Assembly (NCBI RefSeq): GCF_000801955.1
Contig: NZ_JSZO01000001.1
Span: 434,001-498,000 of the forward strand
DNA from: Ralstonia sp. A12
Lineage (GTDB): Bacteria; Pseudomonadota; Gammaproteobacteria; Burkholderiales; Burkholderiaceae
DNA length: 64,000 bases
Direction of reading: 5' to 3'
Shown: positions 1 through 8,329 of the stretch, piece by piece
Layout: each line of letters opens with the position of its first letter
Position numbering within the stretch: the first letter of the stretch is position 1
The notes under the pieces: generated by a model
What the model saw: only the letters and a program-made list of their open reading frames with translations
What the model was told of the DNA's origin: nothing
Database searches by the model: none
Translations under genes and position numbers: made by a program

Positions 1-243
1 CGACGTGGCAAACAGCGCGCTACCGCCAAACGCAAAGATGACTGCGTTGGTATGCAGCGGACGCAGCCGGCCATACGTCAGCCAGGGCACCCCAAAATTC
101 AGTTGCGGCCAGATCAACTGGGCCGCGATCAGCGCACCGACCGCCATACCGACGATGCCCCAGACGATCGTCATGATCGAGAACTGGCGTACAACGCGGT
201 AGTTGAAGGTCTGGGTGTGCTGCAACGCGCTGGACGATTCCAT
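1..243 (-). CDS. ccoN: cbb3-type cytochrome c oxidase subunit I, N-terminal 81 codons
   Basis: Only the first 81 codons lie in the window; the gene runs off the left edge. CcoN is the haem/copper catalytic subunit of the high-affinity cbb3 terminal oxidase in the inner membrane, which reduces oxygen to water and pumps protons. The visible part has the typical N-terminal transmembrane segment (about residues 23–45) followed by the family stretch [15 protein letters not shown], which carries a conserved subunit I histidine. The ATG at 243 is preceded by GGGGAG at a good distance. An FNR-type promoter lies just upstream, and ccoS and ccoI follow on the same strand, as in many proteobacterial cco clusters. 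Confidence 0.95.
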   Translation of the reverse strand, partial: MESSSALQHTQTFNYRVVRQFSIMTIVWGIVGMAVGALIAAQLIWPQLNFGVPWLTYGRLRPLHTNAVIFAFGGSALFATS

Positions 244-277
244 GCTTGCTCCCCGAGTGTGTTGGTTTGATGCGGTC

Positions 278-319
278 ATGTTAAGAATCGGGCGGCCTTG
301 GGGTCTTGATGTGCATCAA
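278..319 (-). promoter_or_regulatory. FNR/ANR-type box and -10 element for ccoN
   Basis: TTGATGTGCATCAA at 306–319 matches the FNR consensus TTGAT-N4-ATCAA exactly. If it sits at -41.5, as in class II FNR promoters, the transcript would start near 271 and the -10 hexamer would occupy 278–283. Those bases read TAACAT on the minus strand, a 4/6 match to TATAAT. This gives a leader of about 27 bases containing a Shine-Dalgarno sequence for ccoN. Site and spacing are seen; the activation is inferred from known FNR biology. Confidence 0.85.
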
Positions 320-347
320 GGCACCCCGGTCAATAGGGTTAAGCGGC

Positions 348-518
348 TCAGTCCCGCGGCCTTGTGTTGCGCACAGGCGTATCCGGGTCCAGCAGAATCG
401 ACTCAGCGGGCGTCTTCAGATCGTCGTACTGGCCCGAGCCGACGGCCCACCACAGCACACCGACGATCGCCATCACCAGCATCAGCGACAGCGGAATCAG
501 CAGGAACAGCGTTTCCAT
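348..518 (-). CDS. ccoS: cbb3 oxidase maturation protein CcoS
   Basis: A 56-residue protein with one N-terminal transmembrane helix (about residues 5–25, ending in the aromatic pair WW) and a short hydrophilic tail rich in Asp and Pro. CcoS is needed for cofactor insertion or copper delivery into cbb3 oxidase. The sequence shows the family pattern of a helix followed by GQYDDL. The ATG at 518 has AGGAGG just upstream and starts 8 bases after the ccoI stop codon, so the two genes are co-transcribed. The length is normal for CcoS. Confidence 0.9.
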   Translation of the reverse strand: METLFLLIPLSLMLVMAIVGVLWWAVGSGQYDDLKTPAESILLDPDTPVRNTRPRD

Positions 519-526
519 GCAGCCTC

Positions 527-3079
527 CTAGACCACGTGCCGTGGGGCATGCGATAGCCGCCACGCATTGAGCGCCACCAGTAACGACGACACCGACATGC
601 CAATGCCCGCGGCCAATGGCGACAGCCACCCCAGCGTGGCGAGCGGGATGCTGATCGCGTTGTAGGCAAAGGCCCAGCCGAGGTTCTGGCGCACCACACG
701 CAACGCGCGGCGACCGATTGCCACCGCCTCGCTGATAGCGGACAGGCGCGGCTCGGTGAGAATCGCGTCGGCACCTGCCTGCGCAAGCGGTGCGCCGGTT
801 CCGATGGCGATGGAGACCTGTGCCTGCGCAAGCAAAGGCGCATCGTTGATGCCGTCGCCAACGGCCAGCACACGGGCCCCGCGAGCCTGCAGCTTCTGCA
901 CGTAGGCGCGCTTGTCTTCCGGGCTGGCGCCGCCGACCGCGTGGTCGATGCCCAACCGGTTGGCCCACCAGCGCACGGTCTCCGGCGCGTCACCCGACAC
1001 CAGATGCAAACACAAACCCTGCGCACGCAATGCATCTAGGCAGGCAGGTGCATCGGCGCGCGGCGTATCGGCCAGGGTGAAGCGCGCGAGTGGATGTCCG
1101 TCACGGCCAAGCCAGACCACGGTACATGCCGCGGCGGGCGGCACTTCTTCCATCGGCGCTTCATAGCCGTAACGGGTGGTCTGGATCGGCTGATCTGCGT
1201 ACTGCGTGGCGGCAAACAACTGCGTACCCAGGCGCAGCAACTGCCCGTCGATTGCCGCGTGCACACCCTGCCCCGGCACGTTGGTGGCGCGCTCCACGGC
1301 AGGCAACTGCAATGCATCGCGCGTGGCAGCGCGCAACGACTGCGCGATCGGATGGTTTTCCGATTGCTCCATCGCGCATGCCATCGCCAAGCAGGTTTCG
1401 GCGTCCGCATCCGCAAATGTTTCGATGCTCAACAGGCGCAGGCGCCCTTCGGTGAGCGTGCCGGTCTTGTCGAGCAGCACGTCTGTCACCGCGGCCAGAC
1501 TTTCGACGGCATGACCGCGCGTGACCAGCACGCCGCGCCTTGCCAATGCACCGCTGGCCGCCGCCAACGCAGACGGCGTGGCGAGGGACAACGCACACGG
1601 GCAGCTCACCACCAGCACGGCCACCGTCACGGCAAACATGCGGCTCGGATCGATCCACCACCACGCAATTGCTGTCAGCACGGCCCAGCCGAGCAGTACC
1701 GCCACAAAACGGCCGGCAACGTGATCGGCGAGTTCCGCCATGCGAGGCTTGTCGGTCAGCGCGCGATCCAACAATTCAACGATGGCGGCCAGACGCGTCT
1801 GCGTGCCGACGCGGCCCACGCGCACGCGGATGGCACTGGCCACGTTGTAGCTGCCGGCAAGCACGGCGGCACCTACGTCGCGTTGGCGCGGCACGCTCTC
1901 ACCGGAGAGCAGCGATTCGTCGATCTCGGTGGTACCACGCTCGATGGTGCCGTCTGCGGGGAGCACTTCGCCCGCGCGCACCTCCACGCAATCGCCCGCA
2001 CACAGCGTCGCAACGGGGATGGTTTCCACCGCGCCGGAAGCCTCATCGATACGGCGGCAGGTGGCCGGCAACTGGCGCACCAGGGCTTCTGCGCCGGATG
2101 CGGCACTCTGCCGCGCGCGCAGTTCCAGATACCGCGCTGCCAGCAGGAAGGCGACGAACATCGTCACGGAATCGAAGTACGTCTCGCCATGGCCGCGCAC
2201 GGTGGCGAACACGCTGGCAACGAACGCCGCGCCAATGCCCAGCGCCACCGGCACATCCATGCCGACGTGGGCATGCCGCACCTGGCGCCACGCGCTGCGG
2301 AAGATGGGCGCAGCGGAAATCAGCACCACAGGCACAGTCAGCACCATGCTTGCCCACTGCATCAGGCGGGTCTGATCGACGGGGATGTCGCTGCCGTGCA
2401 GATACACCGGCCACGCGTACATCATCACCTGCATCATCCCGAGCATGGCGATGCCGAGCCGGATCAGCAGGCTGCGGCGTTCGCGCGCCTCCGCCGTGCG
2501 GCGGGCCGAGGGTTGGTCGAGCCAGGCCTCGTAGCCCACATCCGCAATGGCGGCAAATACGGCGGACAGGCGCACAACGCCTGGCTCGCAGACGAGACGA
2601 GCGCGCTCGGTAGCGTAATTGACGGTGGCTTCGCGGATGCCGGCAACGCGCGAGAGCGCACGCTCGATCAGCCAGACGCATGCGGCACAGCGCATGCCGG
2701 TGATCGCGAGCGAAACCTCCTCTGCGCCATCCGCGCGGGCGCGCACAAAGCGCTCGCGCATGACGGGAAGGTCGTACGTCGCCCACACGGCTTCGGCTTC
2801 GGCGCGCTTGTCGCCGTCCAGGGGGCGGGCAAAGGCGATCGGGCCGTCATAGACATGGCCCATGCCGGAGGCATGCAGCGTCTGCGCGATCGCCAGGCAA
2901 CCGGCACAGCAAAATGTGTGGGATTGGTCGGCGATGTTGCCGCGCAACACCGACGCCGCGTCGAGCGTGGAGCCGCAGTGGTAGCACGTCGCTTGTGACG
3001 ACTCCGCCTCGCTCGCCAGATGTGGCGGGGCCGCGCCGCAGTCTGCGGCGGAAAGCGTGGGGGCGTAGGTCGTCGTCAT
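527..3079 (-). CDS. ccoI: Copper-translocating P-type ATPase CcoI/FixI
   Basis: An 850-residue P1B-type ATPase that exports copper across the inner membrane for cbb3 oxidase assembly. The extended N-terminus carries CYHCG (near residue 32) and CCAGC (near 57), typical of CcoI/FixI rather than housekeeping CopA. A heavy-metal-associated domain with MRCAAC (near 120) follows. Then come eight predicted helices, the CPC transport motif (near 500), the phosphorylation motif DKTGT (near 535) and GDGIND (near 740). An in-frame GTG at 3100 could add seven residues and has AAGG upstream, but the predicted transcript start near 3083 lies downstream of it. I therefore chose the ATG at 3079. ccoS follows 8 bases after the stop. 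Confidence 0.92.
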   Translation of the reverse strand: MTTTYAPTLSAADCGAAPPHLASEAESSQATCYHCGSTLDAASVLRGNIADQSHTFCCAGCLAIAQTLHASGMGHVYDGPIAFARPLDGDKRAEAEAVWATYDLPVMRERFVRARADGAEEVSLAITGMRCAACVWLIERALSRVAGIREATVNYATERARLVCEPGVVRLSAVFAAIADVGYEAWLDQPSARRTAEARERRSLLIRLGIAMLGMMQVMMYAWPVYLHGSDIPVDQTRLMQWASMVLTVPVVLISAAPIFRSAWRQVRHAHVGMDVPVALGIGAAFVASVFATVRGHGETYFDSVTMFVAFLLAARYLELRARQSAASGAEALVRQLPATCRRIDEASGAVETIPVATLCAGDCVEVRAGEVLPADGTIERGTTEIDESLLSGESVPRQRDVGAAVLAGSYNVASAIRVRVGRVGTQTRLAAIVELLDRALTDKPRMAELADHVAGRFVAVLLGWAVLTAIAWWWIDPSRMFAVTVAVLVVSCPCALSLATPSALAAASGALARRGVLVTRGHAVESLAAVTDVLLDKTGTLTEGRLRLLSIETFADADAETCLAMACAMEQSENHPIAQSLRAATRDALQLPAVERATNVPGQGVHAAIDGQLLRLGTQLFAATQYADQPIQTTRYGYEAPMEEVPPAAACTVVWLGRDGHPLARFTLADTPRADAPACLDALRAQGLCLHLVSGDAPETVRWWANRLGIDHAVGGASPEDKRAYVQKLQARGARVLAVGDGINDAPLLAQAQVSIAIGTGAPLAQAGADAILTEPRLSAISEAVAIGRRALRVVRQNLGWAFAYNAISIPLATLGWLSPLAAGIGMSVSSLLVALNAWRLSHAPRHVV

Positions 3080-3089
3080 TATGTGGCCA

Positions 3090-3131
3090 ATGCTAGCCAC
3101 ACGCTGCCTTATGCCCCTTGATGTGCATCAA
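3090..3131 (-). promoter_or_regulatory. FNR/ANR-type box and -10 element for ccoI
   Basis: TTGATGTGCATCAA at 3118–3131 is the same 14-mer as the ccoN box. Placed at -41.5 on the minus strand it predicts a transcript start near 3083 and a -10 at 3090–3095, which reads TAGCAT (4/6 match). On the plus strand the equivalent -10 position (3154–3159) has no match, so the box most likely serves ccoI and not the divergent gene at 3259. The predicted start leaves only about three bases before the ATG at 3079. Confidence 0.78.
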
Positions 3132-3258
3132 GAGCCGTCACCGCGAATAAACAAGACGCCAAGCGCTGCACAAGCCACTCGCGGACGACCTCGCCCCTGT
3201 CGCAAAAGATTCCGCGTCCTATAGTGTTAGCTGGACCAGGCAACTAGGAGGGCGTCCT

Positions 3259-4101
3259 ATGGCAACCGAATTCGGCCTGTACAACATCCACTGCGAGTGG
3301 GGCGAGCACGGTGCATCCGCGCTGGCACCGCATTGCGACGTGGTCATCGTGGTCGACGTGCTGTCGTTCTGCACCTGCGTGGACATTGCGGTGGGGCGCG
3401 GCGCGCGCATCTACCCGTATCCGTGGCGCGACAGCAGTGCCGAGGTCTTCGCCCGCCGGGCCGGCGCCATGCTGGCCTGCACCAATCGCAGCCAGCCTGG
3501 CTATTCGCTCTCGCCTGCCTCGTTGAAGGAGTTGCCGGTAGGCAGCAATCTGGTCCTGCCCTCGCCCAACGGCGCAACGCTGGCCCTGGCGACCGGGTCT
3601 ACACCGACGTTTGCCGGCTGCCTGCGCAACGCGCGTGCTGTGGCGGAAGCGGCATCGCGACTGGGCCGCCGCGTGGCCGTGGTGGCATCCGGCGAGCGCT
3701 GGGCGGACGGCAGCCTGCGCCCAGCCCTGGAAGACTGGCTGGCAGCCGGTGCCATCGTGCATCACCTGTCGGAGACGGTTGCGGGCTTCTTGCCGCAGGC
3801 GCTGTCGCCCGAAGCACTCGCCGCACGGGCGATCTATCGGGAAGCATCACAGACCGGAATGATGAAAGCGTGGCTGCTGGATTCGGTGTCGGGCCGCGAA
3901 CTGTGCGAACGCGGTTTTGCCGAGGACGTGGCCATCGCCTCGCAAACGGACGTGAGCAACATCGCCCCGATGCTGGTGGAAGGTGCGTTCCGCAACGTCA
4001 ATCGCAAGAACGAAAGCCTACCGCAGGACTTCCTGGGGGCGACGAGCCTGCGCCCATCGCACGCGCCATCCTCGCATCGCAATCCGCCGCCTTCGCATTG
4101 A
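3259..4101 (+). CDS. 2-phosphosulfolactate phosphatase (ComB) family protein
   Basis: A 280-residue soluble protein of the ComB family, Mg-dependent acid phosphatases first described in coenzyme M synthesis. Family marks visible are the VVIVVDVLSFCT stretch near residues 28–39, where the acidic pocket forms, and LPSPNGATL near 99–107, matching the SPNG motif. ComB homologues occur in many bacteria that make no coenzyme M, so the substrate here is unknown. No comA or comC lies nearby. A strong AGGAGG precedes the ATG. The gene is divergent from ccoI and convergent with zapE, 24 bases away; its C-terminal 30 residues are rich in Ser, His and Pro and look disordered. Confidence 0.8.
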   Translation: MATEFGLYNIHCEWGEHGASALAPHCDVVIVVDVLSFCTCVDIAVGRGARIYPYPWRDSSAEVFARRAGAMLACTNRSQPGYSLSPASLKELPVGSNLVLPSPNGATLALATGSTPTFAGCLRNARAVAEAASRLGRRVAVVASGERWADGSLRPALEDWLAAGAIVHHLSETVAGFLPQALSPEALAARAIYREASQTGMMKAWLLDSVSGRELCERGFAEDVAIASQTDVSNIAPMLVEGAFRNVNRKNESLPQDFLGATSLRPSHAPSSHRNPPPSH

Positions 4102-4125
4102 GCGCGTCAGCGCGGCGGGCGGCGA

Positions 4126-5223
4126 TCAGGTCAACGACGTATCCACCTCGCGGCGAGGCGCCTCGAGGTATTCGCGCGACTGCATCTCGACGATGCGCGA
4201 CACCGTGCGCTGGAATTCGCCGGCCATCTGGCCTTCGGTGTAAAGCTCGTCTGCCGACACTTCGGCCGACATCAGCAGCTTGACCTTGTGGTCGTAGAAC
4301 ACGTCGATCAGCCACGTGAAGCGACGCGCTTCGGACGCCATGCGCGGCGTCATCTTCGGCACATCGGCCAGGATGACGGTGTGGAAGCGCGAGGCGATTT
4401 CCAGATAGTCGTTCTGCGAGCGCGGGCCGCCGCACAGCGTGGCGAAATCGAACCACACCACGCCACCGGCCTTGCGCGCCGCGCGAATTTCACGGTGCTC
4501 GATTCGCAGCATCGGCGATTCGTCCGGCACTTCCGCCACCGCCGCAAATGCATCGCGCAACGCAGAGTTCGCCTTGGCGCCCAGCGGCGTGTAGTACGCC
4601 TGCACCTGCTCCATCGCGCGCTTGCGATAGTCGACCCCGGCATCCACGTTGAGGATGTCGAGCTTCTCCTGCAACAGTGCAATGGCGGGCAGCACGCGGT
4701 CACGGTGCAGGCCGTCCGGGTACAGCAGGTCCGGCCGATAGTTAGACGTCATCACGAACTGCACGCCGTTGGCGAAGAGCTGATCGAGCAAGCGGTGCAG
4801 GATCATCGCGTCGGCAACATCGCTGACGTGGAATTCATCAAAGCAGATCAGGCGGTAACGCTTGGCAATGCGGCGCGCCAGTTCATCAAGCGGGTCAGCA
4901 CGGCCGCGCAGCTCTTCCAACTGGCGATGCACCTCACGCATGAACTCGTGAAAGTGCAGACGCGTCTTGCGTACCAGCGGCACGCAGCTATAGAACGCAT
5001 CCATCAGGAACGACTTGCCGCGCCCCACCCCGCCCCACATGTAAACGCCGCGAGGCAAGTCAGGGTGCACGAGCATCTTGCGCAGCGCGCTCGAGCGGCG
5101 GGCCTTGTAAGCCACCCATTCGTCGTAGCACTGCTGCAGGCGATCGACGGCGCGTTGTTGCGCTTCGTCGGGCTGATAGCCGCGCGCCTTCAGTTCCTGT
5201 AGGTAGGTTTCCTGGACGTTCAT
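4126..5223 (-). CDS. zapE: Cell division protein ZapE (AFG1-like ATPase)
   Basis: A 365-residue AFG1/ZapE P-loop ATPase, a family that in Escherichia coli associates with the FtsZ ring and helps division under low oxygen or stress. The Walker A motif GGVGRGKS is near residues 64–71 and Walker B LICFDEFHVSD near 140. The remaining sequence gives a full AFG1 domain. In-frame starts exist at 5265 (TTG), 5241 (ATG) and 5223 (ATG). I chose 5223 because the homologous region begins there and AGAAG lies upstream, but 5241 is possible. It follows lpdA on the same strand by about 100 bases. Confidence 0.9.
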   Translation of the reverse strand: MNVQETYLQELKARGYQPDEAQQRAVDRLQQCYDEWVAYKARRSSALRKMLVHPDLPRGVYMWGGVGRGKSFLMDAFYSCVPLVRKTRLHFHEFMREVHRQLEELRGRADPLDELARRIAKRYRLICFDEFHVSDVADAMILHRLLDQLFANGVQFVMTSNYRPDLLYPDGLHRDRVLPAIALLQEKLDILNVDAGVDYRKRAMEQVQAYYTPLGAKANSALRDAFAAVAEVPDESPMLRIEHREIRAARKAGGVVWFDFATLCGGPRSQNDYLEIASRFHTVILADVPKMTPRMASEARRFTWLIDVFYDHKVKLLMSAEVSADELYTEGQMAGEFQRTVSRIVEMQSREYLEAPRREVDTSLT

Positions 5224-5326
5224 CTGCACGTTCTTCTGCATGCGGGCCGCCGTTTGCGGGCCCAAATGGACTGATGCCCGGCATCTTGTGGATAGCCGGG
5301 CATCGTGCTTGCCTTGCGGCTCGCGA

Positions 5327-6763
5327 TTACATATTGAGCTGACGCTTGTCGACAGCCAGCGCAGCTTCGCGCATCACTTCCGACATCGACGGGTGCGGGT
5401 GGCAGATACGGCCGATGTCTTCAGCCGCAGCCTTGAACTCCATCGCCACCACGGCTTCGGCAACCAGATCCGACGCGTTGGCCGCCACGATGTGCACGCC
5501 CAGGATCTCGTCGGTCTTCGCATCGGCGATGATCTTGACGAAGCCGTCGGACGCGCCCATGCCCAGTGCTCGGCCGTTGGCCATGAACGGGAACTGGCCA
5601 GCCTTGGTTTCGCGGCCTTCAGCCTTGAGCTGCTGTTCCGTCTTGCCGACCCAAGCGATTTCCGGGAAGGTGTAGATCACCCACGGAATGCAGTTGTAGT
5701 CGATGTGCGGCTTCTGGCCGACGATGCGCTCGGCCACGGCCACGCCTTCGTCTTCGGCCTTGTGCGCCAGCATCGGGCCACGCACCACGTCACCGATCGC
5801 CCACAGGTTCGGCAGCTTGGTTGCGCAGTGGTCGTCCACCTCGATAAAGCCACGCTGATCCGCTGCCAGGCCAATCGCTTCCAGACCCAGGTTGTCGGTG
5901 TTCGGCACGCGACCGATCGACACGATCAGCTTGTCGCACTCCAGCACTTGGGCAGCGCCGGCAGCGTCGGTGTAGTTGACCTTCACACCCTTGGCCGACG
6001 ACTCGATCTCGCCAACCTTCACGCCGACGTTGATCTTCAGGCCTTGCTTGGTCAGCAGCTTGTTGGCTTCCTTGGCAACCGATTCGTCAGCCGCACCGAG
6101 GAAGCTCGGCAGCGCTTCGAGAATCGTCACTTCCGAACCCAGACGGCGCCACACCGAGCCCAGCTCCAGACCGATCACGCCAGCGCCGATCACACCCAGC
6201 TTCTTCGGCACTTCGCCAAACTTCAGTGCGCCTTCGTTGTCGGCAACAATCACGTTGTCGACCGGCACGTTCGGCAGATGGCGAGCCTTCGAGCCCGTGG
6301 CGATGATCACGTGCTTGGCGGTCACGACTTCCGTACCAGCCTTGCCCGCAACTTCCACTTGGTAGCCAGCGTCAGTCTTGCCGACGAACTTGCCGTAGCC
6401 CTTGAGCAGCGTCACCTTGTTCTTGCGGAACAGGAACTCGATGCCCTTGGTCATCTTGCCGACGATGTCGTCCTTGCGCTTGAGCATCTTGGCCACATCG
6501 ACGCGGGCGCCATCCACCGTGATGCCGTGGTCGGCCAGGTGGTGGTTCACGTTCTCGAACTCTTCCGACGAAGCCAACAGCGCCTTCGACGGAATGCAGC
6601 CCACGTTCAGGCACGTGCCGCCCAGACGCGGCTCGCTCTTCGGATCGTCGTAGGCGTTGCCTTCGCAGCAGGCCACGTTCAGGCCCAGTTGGCCAGCGCG
6701 GATGGCGGCGATGTAGCCGCCAGGGCCGGCGCCGATCACCAGCACGTCAAATTCTTTGCTCAT
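5327..6763 (-). CDS. lpdA: Dihydrolipoyl dehydrogenase (E3) of 2-oxoglutarate dehydrogenase
   Basis: A 478-residue flavoprotein that reoxidises dihydrolipoamide with NAD+. It has the N-terminal FAD motif GAGPGG (residues 11–16), the redox disulfide in [13 protein letters not shown] (Cys51 and Cys56), a second nucleotide-binding glycine motif for NAD near 180, and the C-terminal catalytic HPHPSMSE near 455. Length and motifs are normal. The position directly downstream of odhA and odhB on the same strand indicates it serves the 2-oxoglutarate dehydrogenase complex, although E3 may be shared with other 2-oxoacid dehydrogenases. AAGGA lies upstream of the ATG. Confidence 0.96.
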   Translation of the reverse strand: MSKEFDVLVIGAGPGGYIAAIRAGQLGLNVACCEGNAYDDPKSEPRLGGTCLNVGCIPSKALLASSEEFENVNHHLADHGITVDGARVDVAKMLKRKDDIVGKMTKGIEFLFRKNKVTLLKGYGKFVGKTDAGYQVEVAGKAGTEVVTAKHVIIATGSKARHLPNVPVDNVIVADNEGALKFGEVPKKLGVIGAGVIGLELGSVWRRLGSEVTILEALPSFLGAADESVAKEANKLLTKQGLKINVGVKVGEIESSAKGVKVNYTDAAGAAQVLECDKLIVSIGRVPNTDNLGLEAIGLAADQRGFIEVDDHCATKLPNLWAIGDVVRGPMLAHKAEDEGVAVAERIVGQKPHIDYNCIPWVIYTFPEIAWVGKTEQQLKAEGRETKAGQFPFMANGRALGMGASDGFVKIIADAKTDEILGVHIVAANASDLVAEAVVAMEFKAAAEDIGRICHPHPSMSEVMREAALAVDKRQLNM

Positions 6764-6862
6764 GGAGAAATCCTTTAGTCCGTCATTCCTAGCGGTTTAA
6801 ACCTGCTCACGGTCCGTAGCGAGCGGCCCGAGGTTAGTCCGACGAATTTGCCAAAATCGGCA

Positions 6863-6880
6863 GCCGTACACGGGTACGGC
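6863..6880. other. Perfect hairpin between odhB and lpdA
   Basis: GCCGTAC at 6863–6869 pairs with GTACGGC at 6874–6880 around the loop ACGG. It lies in the 166-base gap between odhB and lpdA. No T-run follows on the minus strand, so it is not a canonical terminator. It could be an mRNA processing or stabilising structure. Confidence 0.5.
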
Positions 6881-6929
6881 GAGCATCGCAGGGCCAAGAT
6901 CGGGTCGCGCAGTAGGACCGTGGGCAGGC

Positions 6930-8186
6930 TTACAGGTCCAGCAGCAGGCGGGCCGGGTCTTCCAGCGCTTCCTTCATCGCCACCAGGCCCAGCACGGCTT
7001 CGCGGCCGTCGATGATGCGGTGGTCGTAGGACATGGCCAGGTAGTTCATCGGGCGGATGACGATCTCGCCGTTTTCCACCACAGCGCGGTCCTTCGTGGC
7101 GTGCACGCCCAGAATGGCCGATTGCGGCGGGTTGATGATCGGGGTCGACAGCATCGAGCCGAACGTACCGCCGTTCGAGATCGAGAACGTACCGCCGGTC
7201 AGGTCATCCAGCGTCAGCTTGCCGTCCTTGGCCTTCTGGCCGAACTCGGCAATCTTCTTCTCGATGTCGGCCAGGCTCATCTGATCTGCGTTGCGCAGGA
7301 TGGGCACCACCAGGCCACGCGGCGAGCCGACAGCGATACCGATGTCGAAGTAGCCGTGGTAGACGATGTCGTTGCCGTCCACCGACGCGTTGATGACCGG
7401 GTACTTCTTCAGTGCGTGGACAGCCGCCTTCACGAAGAACGACATAAAGCCCAGCTTCACGCCGTGGGTCTTCTCGAACTGGTCCTTGAACTTGGCGCGC
7501 AAGTCCATCACCGGCTTCATGTTGACTTCGTTGAAGGTGGTGAGGATGGCGTTGGTCGATTGCGACTGCACCAGACGCTCGGCGATACGGGCGCGCAGGC
7601 GGCTCATCGGCACGCGCTCTTCCGGACGGTCGCCCAGGGCAGCGAAGTCCACCGGAGCAGCCACTTGCTGCAGCGCCGGACGCGCAGCTTGCGGAGCAGC
7701 AGCGGCAGCCGGCTTGGCGCCACCAGCCACGGCACCCAGCACGTCGCCCTTAGTGATGCGGCCATCGCGGCCCGTGCCGGCCACTTGGCCAGCCGACAGG
7801 TTGTTCTCAGCCATCAGCTTGGCAGCCGACGGCATGGCCACGCCACCGGTGGCAGCAGCGGCGGCCGGAGCGGCAGCAGCCGGTGCGGGGGCAGCAGCTG
7901 CAGCTGCCGGTGCAGCGGCGGCCGGAGCAGCAGCGCCTGCCTTGCCTTCAGTGTCGATCTTCGCCAGCAGTTGCTCCGACGTGACGGTCGCGCCGTCAGC
8001 CACCAGCACGTCAGCCAGCACGCCAGCCGACGGAGCCGGCACTTCCAGCACAACCTTGTCGGTCTCGATTTCGACCAGGACTTCGTCCACGGCCACGGCT
8101 TCGCCCGGCTTCTTCTTCCAGGAGATCAGCGTGCCCTCTTCGACGGACTCGGAAAACTGCGGGACCTTGACATCAACAATAGCCAT
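6930..8186 (-). CDS. odhB: Dihydrolipoyllysine-residue succinyltransferase (E2)
   Basis: A 418-residue E2 core of 2-oxoglutarate dehydrogenase, transferring the succinyl group from lipoyl-lysine to CoA in the TCA cycle. It has one N-terminal lipoyl domain with the modified lysine in [11 protein letters not shown] (Lys44). A long Ala/Pro flexible linker (about 80–115) follows, then a peripheral subunit-binding domain (about 116–150). The C-terminal catalytic domain carries HRIIDGRE, with the catalytic His near 389 and Asp near 393. The single lipoyl domain is usual for E2o. It lies between odhA and lpdA on the same strand. Confidence 0.96.
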   Translation of the reverse strand: MAIVDVKVPQFSESVEEGTLISWKKKPGEAVAVDEVLVEIETDKVVLEVPAPSAGVLADVLVADGATVTSEQLLAKIDTEGKAGAAAPAAAAPAAAAAAPAPAAAAPAAAAATGGVAMPSAAKLMAENNLSAGQVAGTGRDGRITKGDVLGAVAGGAKPAAAAAPQAARPALQQVAAPVDFAALGDRPEERVPMSRLRARIAERLVQSQSTNAILTTFNEVNMKPVMDLRAKFKDQFEKTHGVKLGFMSFFVKAAVHALKKYPVINASVDGNDIVYHGYFDIGIAVGSPRGLVVPILRNADQMSLADIEKKIAEFGQKAKDGKLTLDDLTGGTFSISNGGTFGSMLSTPIINPPQSAILGVHATKDRAVVENGEIVIRPMNYLAMSYDHRIIDGREAVLGLVAMKEALEDPARLLLDL

Positions 8187-8291
8187 TTCGATGGTTCCTT
8201 GGATTCTGTGTGCGCTGCCCTTGCAACCTGTTTGGCGAGGCAGGCCAGCGCTTCAATTCGTTTGCGTTATTCGGGAGTGAAGATGCGCCAA

Positions 8292-8313
8292 GGCGGTAGC
8301 CATTGCCACCGCC
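8292..8313. other. Hairpin between odhA and odhB
   Basis: GGCGGT at 8292–8297 pairs with ACCGCC at 8308–8313, beginning 16 bases after the odhA stop codon on the minus strand. There is no T-run, so the operon probably reads through. It may mark a processing or stability point between the E1 and E2 cistrons. Confidence 0.4.
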
Positions 8314-8329
8314 CTGGAGCTGATCTCGC

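Noticed and set aside
1094-2998. 634-codon open frame on the plus strand opposite ccoI
   Set aside because: It is a GC-rich shadow of ccoI: composition is His/Arg/Gln-rich without domains, and ccoI has every P-type ATPase motif.
7800-7950. Repetitive GC-rich tract in odhB
   Set aside because: It encodes the normal Ala/Pro linker between lipoyl and subunit-binding domains, not a separate repeat element.
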